Counted from the stretch's first letter, positions 1 to 8,657 are shown. The stretch: 64,000 nucleotides of DNA from Chitinophaga qingshengii (GCF_014529935.1 NZ_JACVFC010000004.1:372001-436000), one strand, 5' to 3'. Notes: generated by a model from the letters alone, not told the origin. A program made the numbers and translations.

Positions 1-195
1 GGTACCGCGGTGTTGACCGGTAGGTTTGGTCCCAATCCATTCAATGAGACAGGCAGCGGTATCAGCCAGATAAGCATTGCCGGTGGCGGCTGTCACTGTC
101 TGCGCATTGGTGGCGCTGGCCTTGTCTGCCTTGGGCGCCTGCTCGCAGGCTACCAGGATAACGCCGGGTAAAAGAATAAATGCAATACTTTTCAT
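1..195 (-). CDS. YceI-like lipoprotein, N-terminal fragment (cut by window edge)
   Basis: Reading the minus strand from an ATG at 195 gives 65 open codons to the window edge. The product begins with a hydrophobic signal and a lipobox-like LVAC with Cys17, then an Ala/Thr/Lys-rich linker, then IEWIGTKPTGQHRGT. That last segment resembles the first strand of YceI-type lipocalin-like proteins, which bind lipid or isoprenoid in the periplasm. A lipoprotein form anchored in a membrane is inferred from the cysteine. Only the N-terminus is visible, so the family call rests on a short motif. Confidence 0.6.
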   Translation of the reverse strand, partial: MKSIAFILLPGVILVACEQAPKADKASATNAQTVTAATGNAYLADTAACLIEWIGTKPTGQHRGT

Positions 196-220
196 AAATA
201 TCTCCCTGCAATTATAAAGC

Positions 221-250
221 CCGGCGTTCGGGGAACGCTCCGAACGCCGG
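221..250 (-). terminator. Inverted repeat after paaN, possible terminator
   Basis: CCGGCGTTCGG and CCGAACGCCGG form a perfect 11-bp stem just past the paaN stop codon. On the minus strand it is followed only by GCTTTATAATT, a weak T tract, so termination is plausible but not certain. Confidence 0.5.
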
Positions 251-260
251 TATCATCCAT

Positions 261-1916
261 CTATGCGATCATTTCCCGGTTACCTACCCATACAAACCGT
301 TTGATAATAAATTCCTGATTGGTGAAACTGGCGTTGCCAGCCGGATTACCTCCACTTACGTGGAAATCGGAAAAGGCGGCATGCTGGTTTACCCAGATAA
401 AACCAGTAAGATTAAATGAAACAGGGGTAAATACACTGTTCATTTCATCTGTGATTTTTTCTTTGGTGGCAGGATCGGTGGTGTAAGCGGCACATGTAAT
501 GGCGCCGTGTTTCTGCGCCATCTGTTTGGCGAGCTGAATGGTGTGTGTGGTATCTTTCGTCTTAACGATCAGCACAATCGGGCCAAACAGTTCTTTTTCG
601 TAAATACTGCTATCAGCACTGCTTACTTCAAGAATGGTAGGCGCCAGTACCCGGGCTTTGGCGAATTCTTCGTTATTCACCGGAGTGCCGGCCAGTATTA
701 CTTTACCACCCAGTTGCGCGGCTTCCTGCGCCCGGTGGTAGGTGTTTTCATTTTGCAGGGCGCCCAATGTGCCGGGACCCATTTTCGGATTGTTGACGAG
801 CGCTACTACCGCATCGTGGAACCGCTGTACCACATCATTGAAGCTCACATGCCCTGCTGCGGTGTTGATACCGGTTTCGGGGATAAAGAAGTTCTGCGGA
901 GCGGTACACATCTGGCCGGAGTACAGGCTCACGGAAAAAGCGAGGTTCTGTATCACTGCGTCCAGGTCATTAACACTGTCCAGCAATACGGAGTTCACGC
1001 CGGCTTTTTCGGTGAAGACAGTCTTACCGGGAAGCGACTCTACGTAGTTGCCGAAGGCACTGCTGCCGGTATAATCAATCAGTTTTACCCCTGTATGTTC
1101 TGCCAGTGTTTTGGCGATGAGATGGTCGGAACTATCAGGCGCCAGCTGACACAAATGCGGATCGTGACCATTATCCTGCAGCACTTGCTGAATGGCACTC
1201 ACCGCAATGGCTATAGGCAAAATCGCTCTTGGATGTGGCTTAATGATGACCGGGTTGCCGGTGATCAGGTTGGCATATACGCCCGGTAGTGTGTTCCATA
1301 CCGGGAAAGTAGAGCAACCAATCACTACACCGGTTCCTTTCGGAATAGCCCGGAAAGTCTTTTTAAGCCGGATGCTGGTCTTGCCCATCGGTTTCTCCCA
1401 TTCCAGTTCAGCAGGGTATCGCAGCAACTCATGATAACCGGTGGCGATGGCTTCAAGGGCGCGGTCGTTGGCGTGTGGACCGGATGCCTGGAAACTCATC
1501 ATAAAGCTCTGGCCGGTGGTATGCATGGTGGCATTGGCGATATCAAAAAAGTAGTCTTTAATTCGTTCAAGCGTCTCCGTTAGTACGCCGGCTCTTTCCT
1601 GTACGGATGTGTGGGCCCAGGCGTGAGCGGCTTCACCGGCTCTGCTTACGAGATCATCTACCGCAAAGGTAGGGTAGGTAACACCCAGCACTTCCTGGGT
1701 ATAAGGGGATACTTCTTCTCCCACCCAGCCGGTTTCACCGGTTTGCAGCAGCTGTTTAAAGGGTTTGTTCAGCAACTGCTGATAACTTTGTACACCTTTT
1801 GCGTGGGCTTCTTCCCCGTACGCTTTGGGGTGCTCCGGATAGTGCGAATAGAAGGTTCTCTCGTGGTTCGCTTTAACAGCGGCATCAATCGTGTTTTGGT
1901 GTTTGGTAGCGAGCAT
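261..1916 (-). CDS. paaN: PaaN-type aldehyde dehydrogenase (phenylacetic acid degradation)
   Basis: The 551-residue protein belongs to the aldehyde dehydrogenase superfamily and matches the PaaN form, which has the dehydrogenase domain without the C-terminal MaoC hydratase of PaaZ. Visible landmarks are PKGTGVVIG near 192-200, the NAD-site YTGSSAFG near 282, the general base in FTEKAG (Glu303) and the nucleophile in SGQMCTAP (Cys337). Family knowledge places it in oxidation of the ring-opened aldehyde of phenylacetyl-CoA catabolism. No paaABCDE, paaG or paaK genes lie nearby, so the pathway assignment is inferred from the subfamily alone. The start is the ATG at 1916; no better alternative is seen. 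Confidence 0.85.
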   Translation of the reverse strand: MLATKHQNTIDAAVKANHERTFYSHYPEHPKAYGEEAHAKGVQSYQQLLNKPFKQLLQTGETGWVGEEVSPYTQEVLGVTYPTFAVDDLVSRAGEAAHAWAHTSVQERAGVLTETLERIKDYFFDIANATMHTTGQSFMMSFQASGPHANDRALEAIATGYHELLRYPAELEWEKPMGKTSIRLKKTFRAIPKGTGVVIGCSTFPVWNTLPGVYANLITGNPVIIKPHPRAILPIAIAVSAIQQVLQDNGHDPHLCQLAPDSSDHLIAKTLAEHTGVKLIDYTGSSAFGNYVESLPGKTVFTEKAGVNSVLLDSVNDLDAVIQNLAFSVSLYSGQMCTAPQNFFIPETGINTAAGHVSFNDVVQRFHDAVVALVNNPKMGPGTLGALQNENTYHRAQEAAQLGGKVILAGTPVNNEEFAKARVLAPTILEVSSADSSIYEKELFGPIVLIVKTKDTTHTIQLAKQMAQKHGAITCAAYTTDPATKEKITDEMNSVFTPVSFNLTGFIWVNQHAAFSDFHVSGGNPAGNASFTNQEFIIKRFVWVGNREMIA

Positions 1917-2042
1917 ATTCAGATTTTGAGATTATTCAGACAGCCCGGGTGGTGTACCCGGACTGAAAAAAGCTTGCTAATAACGCTTCACTTACTCATC
2001 CCATGCTCCTCGTCCCGGCATTGCTGCTCCGGGAAGCTGATA

Positions 2043-3122
2043 TTAATACCCTGAGTTGATCAGCGTGAATCTTCCGTCGTTGTAATATTCATCCGGCCTC
2101 GGTTTCAGCGGATGGTTACGCTGGTATTTCAGGAAATCGTCGTAATCCTGTTTATGCAGCGTTACCCATGCTTTATAGTTGGCCTGGTTGGCGGCCGGAC
2201 CGAACAGCCAGTGATTGTATGATTCAAACATACCCTGCTGCAACATCGTCTGTTGAAAATCAAAAAGTGCATAAGGGTAATTGTTGCTATAGGAATTGTA
2301 CCAATCCAGCAGGAAACGGGTACGGGCCATAATCAGGGCGTCAGGATCTACACCACCGGTAATCACACTCAGCTGTTTACCCATGCACTGTTTGTATGCC
2401 TGAACAAAACCGCCGTCACCTTTACTTTTCCGGCCTTTTTTGCCTTCTTCTTCAGGCACCATGGCATCGAAAAGGCTCGGGTCGTTAAAGAGTTTTTTGT
2501 ATGATTCCAATACGATATTCCTGATCTCCGCGGTCCGCGTGGTGAAGCTCTCCATGTTCATGAAGGTTTCGCCATATAAGATGCACCACAGTGGATTGTT
2601 GCTGTAATAATAGGTTTTGGTGGCATTGTAGTAGTTACCCGGAAAACCAGGGTCCTGCTCAATACCTTTCAGCCAGGAACGCAGGGCGCCGTCATACATC
2701 TTAAAGTTCATGGCCAGCGTGCCGTTGTCGTTGTACAACTCACCGCTGTTGGGAAATTTACGGATCGCTTTTTCGTACATGCGTTGAGCGGTTTTCCACT
2801 CTTCCCGCCCCTGATAAATGTTACCGGCAATCTGGAACACCTGTACATCTGCCTCTTTCTTATTCAGCAGGGGCTCAATCACACTCTTGGCTTTGTTGAG
2901 GTCTCCTTTCAGATAAAAGGTGAAACCCAGCTGCTTCCTGAATTCGAAATTGTCGGGTTCTAACTGTAACGCCTGGTTTAATACCAGCACAGCATTGGAG
3001 TAATCCCCGTTACGCATGAAATTGGTAGCGGTTTTATATAACTCCTTTGCATCCTGTGCAACGGCCGCTTGTGTAAATAGTACTCCCGCAACTAAAACTG
3101 CTTTCAATAAAGAAGACCTCAT
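2043..3122 (-). CDS. Secreted TPR-repeat protein
   Basis: A signal peptide (MRSSLLKAVLVAGVLFTQAAVAQ) precedes several tetratricopeptide repeats, for example around ELYKTATNFMRNGDYSNAV and AQRMYEKAIRKFPNSGELY. The C-terminal half is not recognisably TPR. I chose the second ATG (3122) because AGGA lies about 6 bases before it, whereas it abuts the first ATG at 3128. TPR proteins of this kind act as periplasmic scaffolds; no partner can be named. The gene lies upstream of paaN on the same strand with a 126-bp gap holding a GC-rich hairpin without a T tract. Confidence 0.75.
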   Translation of the reverse strand: MRSSLLKAVLVAGVLFTQAAVAQDAKELYKTATNFMRNGDYSNAVLVLNQALQLEPDNFEFRKQLGFTFYLKGDLNKAKSVIEPLLNKKEADVQVFQIAGNIYQGREEWKTAQRMYEKAIRKFPNSGELYNDNGTLAMNFKMYDGALRSWLKGIEQDPGFPGNYYNATKTYYYSNNPLWCILYGETFMNMESFTTRTAEIRNIVLESYKKLFNDPSLFDAMVPEEEGKKGRKSKGDGGFVQAYKQCMGKQLSVITGGVDPDALIMARTRFLLDWYNSYSNNYPYALFDFQQTMLQQGMFESYNHWLFGPAANQANYKAWVTLHKQDYDDFLKYQRNHPLKPRPDEYYNDGRFTLINSGY

Positions 3123-3219
3123 ATGCATTCCTGTCTGTCGTTTGTTGTAAAAGTAAGGAAAATGGGGTAATGTCCCACAGGTCGTTCTCCGGGCAAGCGT
3201 AAATAAAAAACAGGAAATT

Positions 3220-4059
3220 TTATATTATACTTTTTTTAAATGTTGATAAAAATATTTTTTGAAGGAGAAGCCCTCCTATGGCTAACACAGCCAATGCGGT
3301 AACAACAGTGGGAACATAACCTTCTGCGAACAATTCTTCCCATTCGCTTTTAAAGACAAGGAGGGCAAATACTAAACCGACGATGGTGACCCATATACCG
3401 GGAAGCAGGGAACGGGTGTAGTAATAAACCCAGTTCTGCAACAGATGGATGAAGATGTAAAAAAGGATGAGCGCCGGTTTGATACCCATGATCGATATAA
3501 ATAATACACAATTGAGGATCGCCACGGCTGGCCGGTATCTTTTTAACAGGCCATCCAGCAAAATACCCCGGATGATCAGCGTTTCCAGCAGCGTCAGACC
3601 TGCGAAGGTGAAGAAGATGATCAGGGGGTTGTCCGGGAAGTATAGGAATGGCTTATGCATTACCATTACCCAGGTATTGACATGGAGCCAGGCGGAAATG
3701 CCGGTAAAAGCAATGGTCAGCGCCGGTGTAATAAGCGTCAGTAATAACAGCACGGTGAGCGGAGGCATGGCAAACGATGGCTTGTAGTCTGGTTCATATT
3801 TTTTCTTTTCCCGATAGGTAAAGGCAGCGATGAGGAGATATAGGACAAGGTTGAGCGGCCCAATAAACTGGTATATCTCAGGGATAGCGCGGTGGGTGAT
3901 GCCGGCAAATAATCCCAGACTGGCATTGACAATGAATAAACCGCCGAAAAAAATAATGAATAATATCCACAGTTGTTTGAGGCTGGGATAGGCATTTATC
4001 TCAGGTGCGGCAAATTCGGTATCATCAAAAATAGATGGAGTAGGCTCTGTGGAATACAT
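3220..4059 (-). CDS. CPBP-like integral membrane protein with degenerate protease motifs
   Basis: The 279-residue protein has about six to eight hydrophobic segments. A segment at 156-175 (LTLLETLIIRGILLDGLL) aligns with motif 1 of CPBP (Abi/Rce1-type) membrane proteases, EExxxRG, but the second Glu is Thr160. The motif 2 FxxxH histidine is not evident (FISIMG follows instead), while the motif 3 pattern HxxxN is present (His205-Asn209). By family knowledge these residues form the active site, so loss of two suggests a non-catalytic member. The N-terminal 25 residues are cytosolic and acidic. Function unknown. Confidence 0.6.
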   Translation of the reverse strand: MYSTEPTPSIFDDTEFAAPEINAYPSLKQLWILFIIFFGGLFIVNASLGLFAGITHRAIPEIYQFIGPLNLVLYLLIAAFTYREKKKYEPDYKPSFAMPPLTVLLLLTLITPALTIAFTGISAWLHVNTWVMVMHKPFLYFPDNPLIIFFTFAGLTLLETLIIRGILLDGLLKRYRPAVAILNCVLFISIMGIKPALILFYIFIHLLQNWVYYYTRSLLPGIWVTIVGLVFALLVFKSEWEELFAEGYVPTVVTALAVLAIGGLLLQKIFLSTFKKSII

Positions 4060-4076
4060 AGGAAAGGAAAGGGAAT

Positions 4077-4107
4077 AAAAAAATCCCCTGGCCTTTCACC
4101 AGGGGAT
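4077..4107 (-). terminator. Rho-independent terminator after the DUF1015 gene
   Basis: ATCCCCTGG and CCAGGGGAT form a stem with a short loop, followed on the minus strand by a run of seven T. It sits 13 bp past the DUF1015 stop codon. Confidence 0.85.
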
Positions 4108-4119
4108 CAATATATTAAA

Positions 4120-5364
4120 TTAAATAACATGCGTGATCAGGCCATCCCGCAGCTTCGGCTCAAACCAGGTGCTTTTGGGAGGCATTACATTGCCACTGTC
4201 AGCAATATCAAACAGTTGCTGAATAGTCACCGGATACAGGGCGAAAGCAACTTTCATCTCTCCACTGTCAACCCGTTTTACCAACTCCTGTAAACCGCGG
4301 ATACCGCCCACGAAATCAATTCGTTTATCGGTACGCTGGTCTTTGATGCCCAGGTGTTTGTCCAGTACGTTGTTGGACAGGATGGTTACATCCAGGATGC
4401 CGATCGGATCGGTGGTGTAGGTGCCTTCTTTGGCTACCAGGCGGTACCAGGTTCCTTCGAGGTACATGCTGAATTCGTGCAGCATGGAAGGCTGTTGTGG
4501 CTGATGGCCTATTTCTTCTACGGTAAAGTCATAGTCGAGGCGTGACAGCAATTCAGCTTTACTCAGACCGTTGAGGTCCTTTACCAGCCTGTTATAATCC
4601 AGGATGGCCAGTTGGCTGGCAGGGAAGATGGTGGTCAGGAAATAGTTGACCGGGTTTTCCACGGAAGTGATTTTACCGTTTTCCTGGAATTCTTTCTGTA
4701 CCAGGCTGGCGGAAGCAGCGCGGTGGTGCCCGTCGGCGATATAGGTGCAGGGCACCTTTTCGGCGAAGAGGGTCGTGATTTCCTGTACGGCTGCCGGGGT
4801 ATTGATAACCCAGATGGTATGCTGTATACCGTCGTCGGCGGTGAAGTCGTACGCAGGTTTGTTGTCTTTCTGCCAGCGGTCTATCAGGGCATTTACTTCC
4901 GGCACATCGTTATAGGCCAGGAATACGTTGCCTGTCTGGGCCAGCGTGGTTTTAATGTGGTTGATACGGTCCAGTTCTTTGTCCGGGCGCGTAAACTCAT
5001 GTTTTTTGATGATGCCTTTATTGTAGTCATCTACAGAAGAGGCGCATACCAGGCCGGTCTGGGAGCGGCCATTCATCACCAGTTTGTAGATGTAGTAGGC
5101 AGGTTGTGCTTCCTGGAACAATACGCCATCGCTGACCAGCTTTCGCAGGTTTTCGGCTGCTTTGTCGTATACCGGCTGACTGTGGGTGTCTGTCCCTTCC
5201 GGCAGGTCTATTTCTGATTTGGAAACATGATAATACGAATACGGATTACCGGCAGCGGCGGCTTTAGCTTCGTCCGAACTGAGTACGTCATAAGGCCTTG
5301 CAGCTACTTGCGCCGCCAGTTCTTCCTTGGGCCTTAATCCTTTAAAAGGTCTGATAATAGCCAT
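4120..5364 (-). CDS. DUF1015 family protein, possible serine-metabolism enzyme
   Basis: The 414-residue protein is a full-length DUF1015 member: it starts MAIIRPFKGLRP, has KKHEFTRPDKELDR at 120-134 and YIADGHHRAAS around 208-218, and ends in a conserved region. The DGHHR motif (211-215) recalls the phosphate-binding motif of ParB/Srx-fold proteins such as the serine kinases SerK and SbnI; that resemblance is my inference. It lies directly downstream of serC on the same strand (gap of 123 bp holding a palindrome). In other Bacteroidota serC, serA and a DUF1015 gene commonly sit together, but no serA is present here. No biochemical function is established in what I can see. Confidence 0.85.
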   Translation of the reverse strand: MAIIRPFKGLRPKEELAAQVAARPYDVLSSDEAKAAAAGNPYSYYHVSKSEIDLPEGTDTHSQPVYDKAAENLRKLVSDGVLFQEAQPAYYIYKLVMNGRSQTGLVCASSVDDYNKGIIKKHEFTRPDKELDRINHIKTTLAQTGNVFLAYNDVPEVNALIDRWQKDNKPAYDFTADDGIQHTIWVINTPAAVQEITTLFAEKVPCTYIADGHHRAASASLVQKEFQENGKITSVENPVNYFLTTIFPASQLAILDYNRLVKDLNGLSKAELLSRLDYDFTVEEIGHQPQQPSMLHEFSMYLEGTWYRLVAKEGTYTTDPIGILDVTILSNNVLDKHLGIKDQRTDKRIDFVGGIRGLQELVKRVDSGEMKVAFALYPVTIQQLFDIADSGNVMPPKSTWFEPKLRDGLITHVI

Positions 5365-5402
5365 GATAAATAATGTAGATGAGGGTAAAAGTAATAATAA
5401 AA

Positions 5403-5477
5403 ATTACGAAATGCGAATAACGATGATCAAACTGAAATGATCGTTCAGTTAAATCATCGTTATTCATATTTCGTAAT
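5403..5477. repeat. Long imperfect palindrome between serC and DUF1015
   Basis: Arms of about 25 bp, ATTACGAAATGCGAATAACG onward and its near-complement ending ATATTTCGTAAT, flank an inner 8-bp hairpin (AACTGAAA/TTCAGTT region). It could act as an RNA hairpin in the serC-DUF1015 transcript. No T tract typical of a terminator follows on the minus strand. Confidence 0.75.
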
Positions 5478-5487
5478 GACAGGTAGC

Positions 5488-6558
5488 TTAAGCTTTCTTC
5501 AGGGAGAAGTATTTCATGGCTTCCACCATTACTTCTACGCTTTCGTAGGGCAATGCATTGTACATGGAAACCCGGAAACCACCGGAGAGGCGGTGCCCTT
5601 TGATACCTACAATATCTTCTTTCTTACAGAATTTCAGGAATTCCTCTTCCATCTCTGGTTTATCCATGATGAAGCAGGCGTTCATCAGACTGCGGTCTTC
5701 TTTGGCCACTGTACCGCGGAACAACGGGTTGTGGTCAATTTCATCATACAGCAGCGCGGCCTTTTTCTCATTGATTTTTTCGATGGCCGGTATACCGCCC
5801 TGCTCTTTTAACCAGCGAAGGGTGAGCATGGAGATATATACCGCAAATACGGGAGGGGTATTCAACATGGACCCATTCTCAATATGATTCTTGTAGTCCA
5901 GTATAGCCGGGATCTTGCGGGTTACTTTGCCAAGTATGCTTTTACGGATAGCTACCATCGTAGCACCGGCAGCACCCATGTTCTTCTGAACACCGGCATA
6001 AATCAGCGAATACTTATTGAAGTCCATAGAGCGGCTCATAATATCACTGCTCATGTCTGCAATCAGGGGAACGTCTGTCACCGGGGTCATATGCCACTGT
6101 GTACCATAGATGGTATTGTTCGTGGTAATGTGCAGGTAGCTGGCCTGCGCAGGGATGTTGAACTGCTTGGGGATGTGGTTGTAGTTACTGTCTTTGGAGC
6201 TGGCTACTACATCTACGAAGCCAAACAATTTCGCTTCCTTGATGGCCTTGTTGGACCATACACCGGTATCTACATAAGCGGCTGTTTCACTGCTTTCCAG
6301 CAGATTCATGGGCACCTGCATAAACTGCGTGGTGGCACCGCCATGCAAATACAGTACCTCGAAGTCGTCATCAAGCTGCATCAGTTCCCTAACCAGGCTA
6401 CGCGCTTCCTCCATCACCGCTACAAACGGCGCTGTTCTGTGGCCTATCTCCAGTATGGACATCCCCGATCCTTCAAAATCTATCAGGGCTTTACTGGCTT
6501 TGTATAATACCTCGTTGGGCAATACAGAAGGACCTGCGTTAAAATTATGCACCTTCAT
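5488..6558 (-). CDS. serC: Phosphoserine aminotransferase SerC
   Basis: The 356-residue protein is a class V PLP aminotransferase that converts 3-phosphohydroxypyruvate and glutamate to phosphoserine, and in some bacteria also serves pyridoxine synthesis. It begins MKVHNFNAGPSVLPNEV, the family hallmark, has LHGGATTQF near 71-79 and the PLP lysine in AGVQKNMG (Lys192). The start at 6558 is preferred over an in-frame ATG 13 codons earlier because family members start at this NFNAGPS segment. A TATCTTTG box lies about 140 bp upstream. The usual neighbour serA is missing; the next gene is DUF1015. Confidence 0.95.
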   Translation of the reverse strand: MKVHNFNAGPSVLPNEVLYKASKALIDFEGSGMSILEIGHRTAPFVAVMEEARSLVRELMQLDDDFEVLYLHGGATTQFMQVPMNLLESSETAAYVDTGVWSNKAIKEAKLFGFVDVVASSKDSNYNHIPKQFNIPAQASYLHITTNNTIYGTQWHMTPVTDVPLIADMSSDIMSRSMDFNKYSLIYAGVQKNMGAAGATMVAIRKSILGKVTRKIPAILDYKNHIENGSMLNTPPVFAVYISMLTLRWLKEQGGIPAIEKINEKKAALLYDEIDHNPLFRGTVAKEDRSLMNACFIMDKPEMEEEFLKFCKKEDIVGIKGHRLSGGFRVSMYNALPYESVEVMVEAMKYFSLKKA

Positions 6559-6694
6559 GTTACGATCTAGATTAAATTCATTTTTTGATCTTTCCACTTT
6601 GTTTTGGTTTTTCTAAGGAAACGGAAAAAAAACGGCACGGGTGTTTTAAAACCTGTAAGGCGCTGGTGTAGGATAGGTTAAAAGACGGTAGGAA

Positions 6695-6702
6695 CAAAGA
6701 TA
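6695..6702 (-). promoter_or_regulatory. Putative -7 box for serC
   Basis: On the minus strand the sequence is TATCTTTG, matching the Bacteroidota -7 consensus TAnnTTTG, in an AT-rich stretch upstream of serC. A TTG at the expected -33 spacing is not clear. Confidence 0.45.
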
Positions 6703-6749
6703 AAATTTCTTTTCCAATTTTTTTGTATCAGCCTAAATATTTTGACCGC

Positions 6750-7739
6750 TTATTCTGCCCTGCCCAGCATACGCCCCTCTGTCCATCGCTGTTGCAGCTG
6801 CTCGAACTCCTGCAACTCACTCTCCGTAAGACTTGTATGCTGAAGCTCCTGCAAGGACGGTTGACCTGCATTTACCCAGGCGGTATACCAACAGGCTGCC
6901 ACCGCTGCAATGGCTTGTTTCATTCGCCGCTCCACCATATCACCCAATAAACGATGATATGCTTTCGTATAACCTTCAGCGTAAGTTCGCGTTAACACAC
7001 CGTTCCTGATCTCATAGGCATAACGCTGCGATGGAGAAGTATGTTCACATAACCTCTTCTCTTTTTTGAGTACGGTATCGGCAGCAAGACCACTACTGGT
7101 CACAATCTGCCATACATACGCCCGCCAATCAGCGATGTAACGCGCTTTACCGGCCCAGTAGTCAAACTCCGCATCTGCCAGCAATTCGGGGATACGTGAT
7201 TCCCAAAGGCCATGGATGCCGGTTTGACCGGTAAACTGCCCGTTGTGGTTGGAACAGGCATGTAACGGCACATGCGCATCGGCTACGTAATGGCCTATTT
7301 CAGCCGATAATTGTAGTATCCGCTGCTGGTCCAGCTCCCTGAATGCCCTGGTAAGCCTCGCCATCATGGTTTCCAGGTACCAGGGTAAAATACCATTGCG
7401 CTGTAGCGAATCGGCCCCATACCGCGCTACTGCTTCCTGCCAGCTGCGGGGGATGCTGCGGTAAGGCGGCCTGTCCAGCAGATCGATGTCCAGGAAATGC
7501 CGCGCCCCCTCCGCAGCCACCATGTACCGGCGCTTATCGGGATCGGTAGCGTGCACACGAATGTACTCCAGGTGCGGCTTGTACAATACCATCATCTCCG
7601 GTGGTAAACAAAATACCGCCAGCCGGTTGATCCGCTCATGCGCAAAAAAGCCCCAGCCACCGGCTCGCAGCGGACAAATCAACCATAATACAATTGTGAA
7701 ACTTACAGCGAATGGCTGTATCAGGATACGGGTTAACAT
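6750..7739 (-). CDS. Zinc-dependent phospholipase C / S1-P1 nuclease-fold protein
   Basis: The predicted 329-residue protein has one N-terminal hydrophobic segment (about 5-25) followed by a mature part starting GGWGFFAHERINR. Zinc ligands expected for this fold are visible: Trp29/His34 at the start, His81 and Asp84 in ARHFLDID, HYVADAHVPLH near 150, and GIHGLWE near 173. The fold includes phospholipase C and S1/P1 nucleases, so substrate cannot be decided. The reading frame is open to an ATG at 7781, but that part overlaps the intergenic palindrome 7755-7843, so I placed the start at the third Met (7739). It is probably exported to the periplasm. Confidence 0.75.
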   Translation of the reverse strand: MLTRILIQPFAVSFTIVLWLICPLRAGGWGFFAHERINRLAVFCLPPEMMVLYKPHLEYIRVHATDPDKRRYMVAAEGARHFLDIDLLDRPPYRSIPRSWQEAVARYGADSLQRNGILPWYLETMMARLTRAFRELDQQRILQLSAEIGHYVADAHVPLHACSNHNGQFTGQTGIHGLWESRIPELLADAEFDYWAGKARYIADWRAYVWQIVTSSGLAADTVLKKEKRLCEHTSPSQRYAYEIRNGVLTRTYAEGYTKAYHRLLGDMVERRMKQAIAAVAACWYTAWVNAGQPSLQELQHTSLTESELQEFEQLQQRWTEGRMLGRAE

Positions 7740-7754
7740 AACAAACAATTTAAA

Positions 7755-7843
7755 CATTTGGTTATTTAGAAATTTAGTCATTTATCCCAAGGATGCCAAA
7801 ACATCCACGGAAAATAAATGACCAAATAACCCAATAACCAAAT
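7755..7843. repeat. AT-rich long palindrome between DUF502 and phospholipase-like genes
   Basis: Arms of about 30 bp (ATTTGGTTATTTAGAAATTT... and ...CCCAATAACCAAAT) are mostly complementary, around a small inner hairpin GGATG/CATCC. Its words recur in the elements at 18440-18557 and 45134-45216. Confidence 0.75.
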
Positions 7844-7845
7844 CC

Positions 7846-8454
7846 CTAAATATTCGTAACGCCGCCGCTCACGGCAAATTTCATCGCTTCTCCGGCCGAT
7901 ACGTTCTCCAGCGGTTTTACCCGCTCCTTCGGTACAATAAACACCTTACCGGTAATAGCATACGCATGGGGAACATATACGGCCATATAACCCTCTAAAC
8001 CAAGATGGGTAACGTCCGTCTGCGTAATAAAACCCATCTCCCATACATCCTGCCCGTAAATCTGCACCAGCACCGGGTGATCAAACTTCTTCTTCTCGCC
8101 CACAAATGCATCAAATACGTCTTTGATAGAGGTATAGATGTATTTGATAAACGGCGTCCGCTCCAGCAAATGGTCGAATAAATCAAAGATCCGCCCGATA
8201 ATAAACGAAGAACTCAGGTATCCCACCACTACCACTAATATCAATACCAGCGCAAATCCTACGCCCTTGTATTTTAAAAAGTTATAAGAGGTATCATCCG
8301 GAATAATCTCCTTCGGAATAAGATTGTCAATAGTAACAAACGCCCAATATAAGGTCAGTGCAGTGATCCCGATAGGAGCCAGTATCAACAGGCCCTGAAA
8401 GAAATACCGCAATAAACGGGACGCAAACACTTTTAATTTGAGTTTTGGCGACAT
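7846..8454 (-). CDS. DUF502 family membrane protein
   Basis: This 202-residue protein matches the DUF502 family along its whole length. It has two transmembrane segments (about 15-40 and 65-90), the conserved ERTPFIKYIYTSIKDVFDAF near 109-128 and a C-terminal soluble domain with MGFITQ and VYVPHAYAITGKV. The family is widespread and uncharacterised; an envelope role is an inference from topology. The gene ends 2 bp before the palindrome that separates it from the phospholipase-like gene. Confidence 0.85.
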   Translation of the reverse strand: MSPKLKLKVFASRLLRYFFQGLLILAPIGITALTLYWAFVTIDNLIPKEIIPDDTSYNFLKYKGVGFALVLILVVVVGYLSSSFIIGRIFDLFDHLLERTPFIKYIYTSIKDVFDAFVGEKKKFDHPVLVQIYGQDVWEMGFITQTDVTHLGLEGYMAVYVPHAYAITGKVFIVPKERVKPLENVSAGEAMKFAVSGGVTNI

Positions 8455-8620
8455 GGCAAAAGGAATGAGGGCACAAAATTAGACAAATAAGCGGAAGATT
8501 GCCTGCCCCGTTTTTTCCTGTCACTTATTCCGATCTCCACTATAATCTCCGCTAATCAGTAAATCAGTCATCATCCTGTCCATCACAGTTCCGTGTTGCC
8601 ACATGTAAAAAATAAATACT

Positions 8621-8648
8621 GGAAACTTTGGAAGTTTAAAAAGTTTCC
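8621..8648. promoter_or_regulatory. Probable TetR operator
   Basis: GGAAACTTT and AAAGTTTCC are perfect inverted 9-bp arms spaced by 10 bp, and the dyad fills the spacer between the -33 and -7 promoter elements. Position and symmetry suggest that the adjacent TetR protein binds here and represses its own operon. Confidence 0.65.
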
Positions 8649-8657
8649 ATAGTTTTG
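8627..8657 (+). promoter_or_regulatory. Promoter of the tetR-RND efflux operon
   Basis: TTTG (8627-8630), a 19-bp spacer and TAGTTTTG (8650-8657) match the Bacteroidota consensus TTTG-N19-TAnnTTTG exactly. It lies 33 bp before the tetR start codon. Confidence 0.75.

Noticed and set aside
507..1289. 260-codon open frame antisense to paaN
   Set aside because: Shadow of paaN, which has complete catalytic residues on the other strand.
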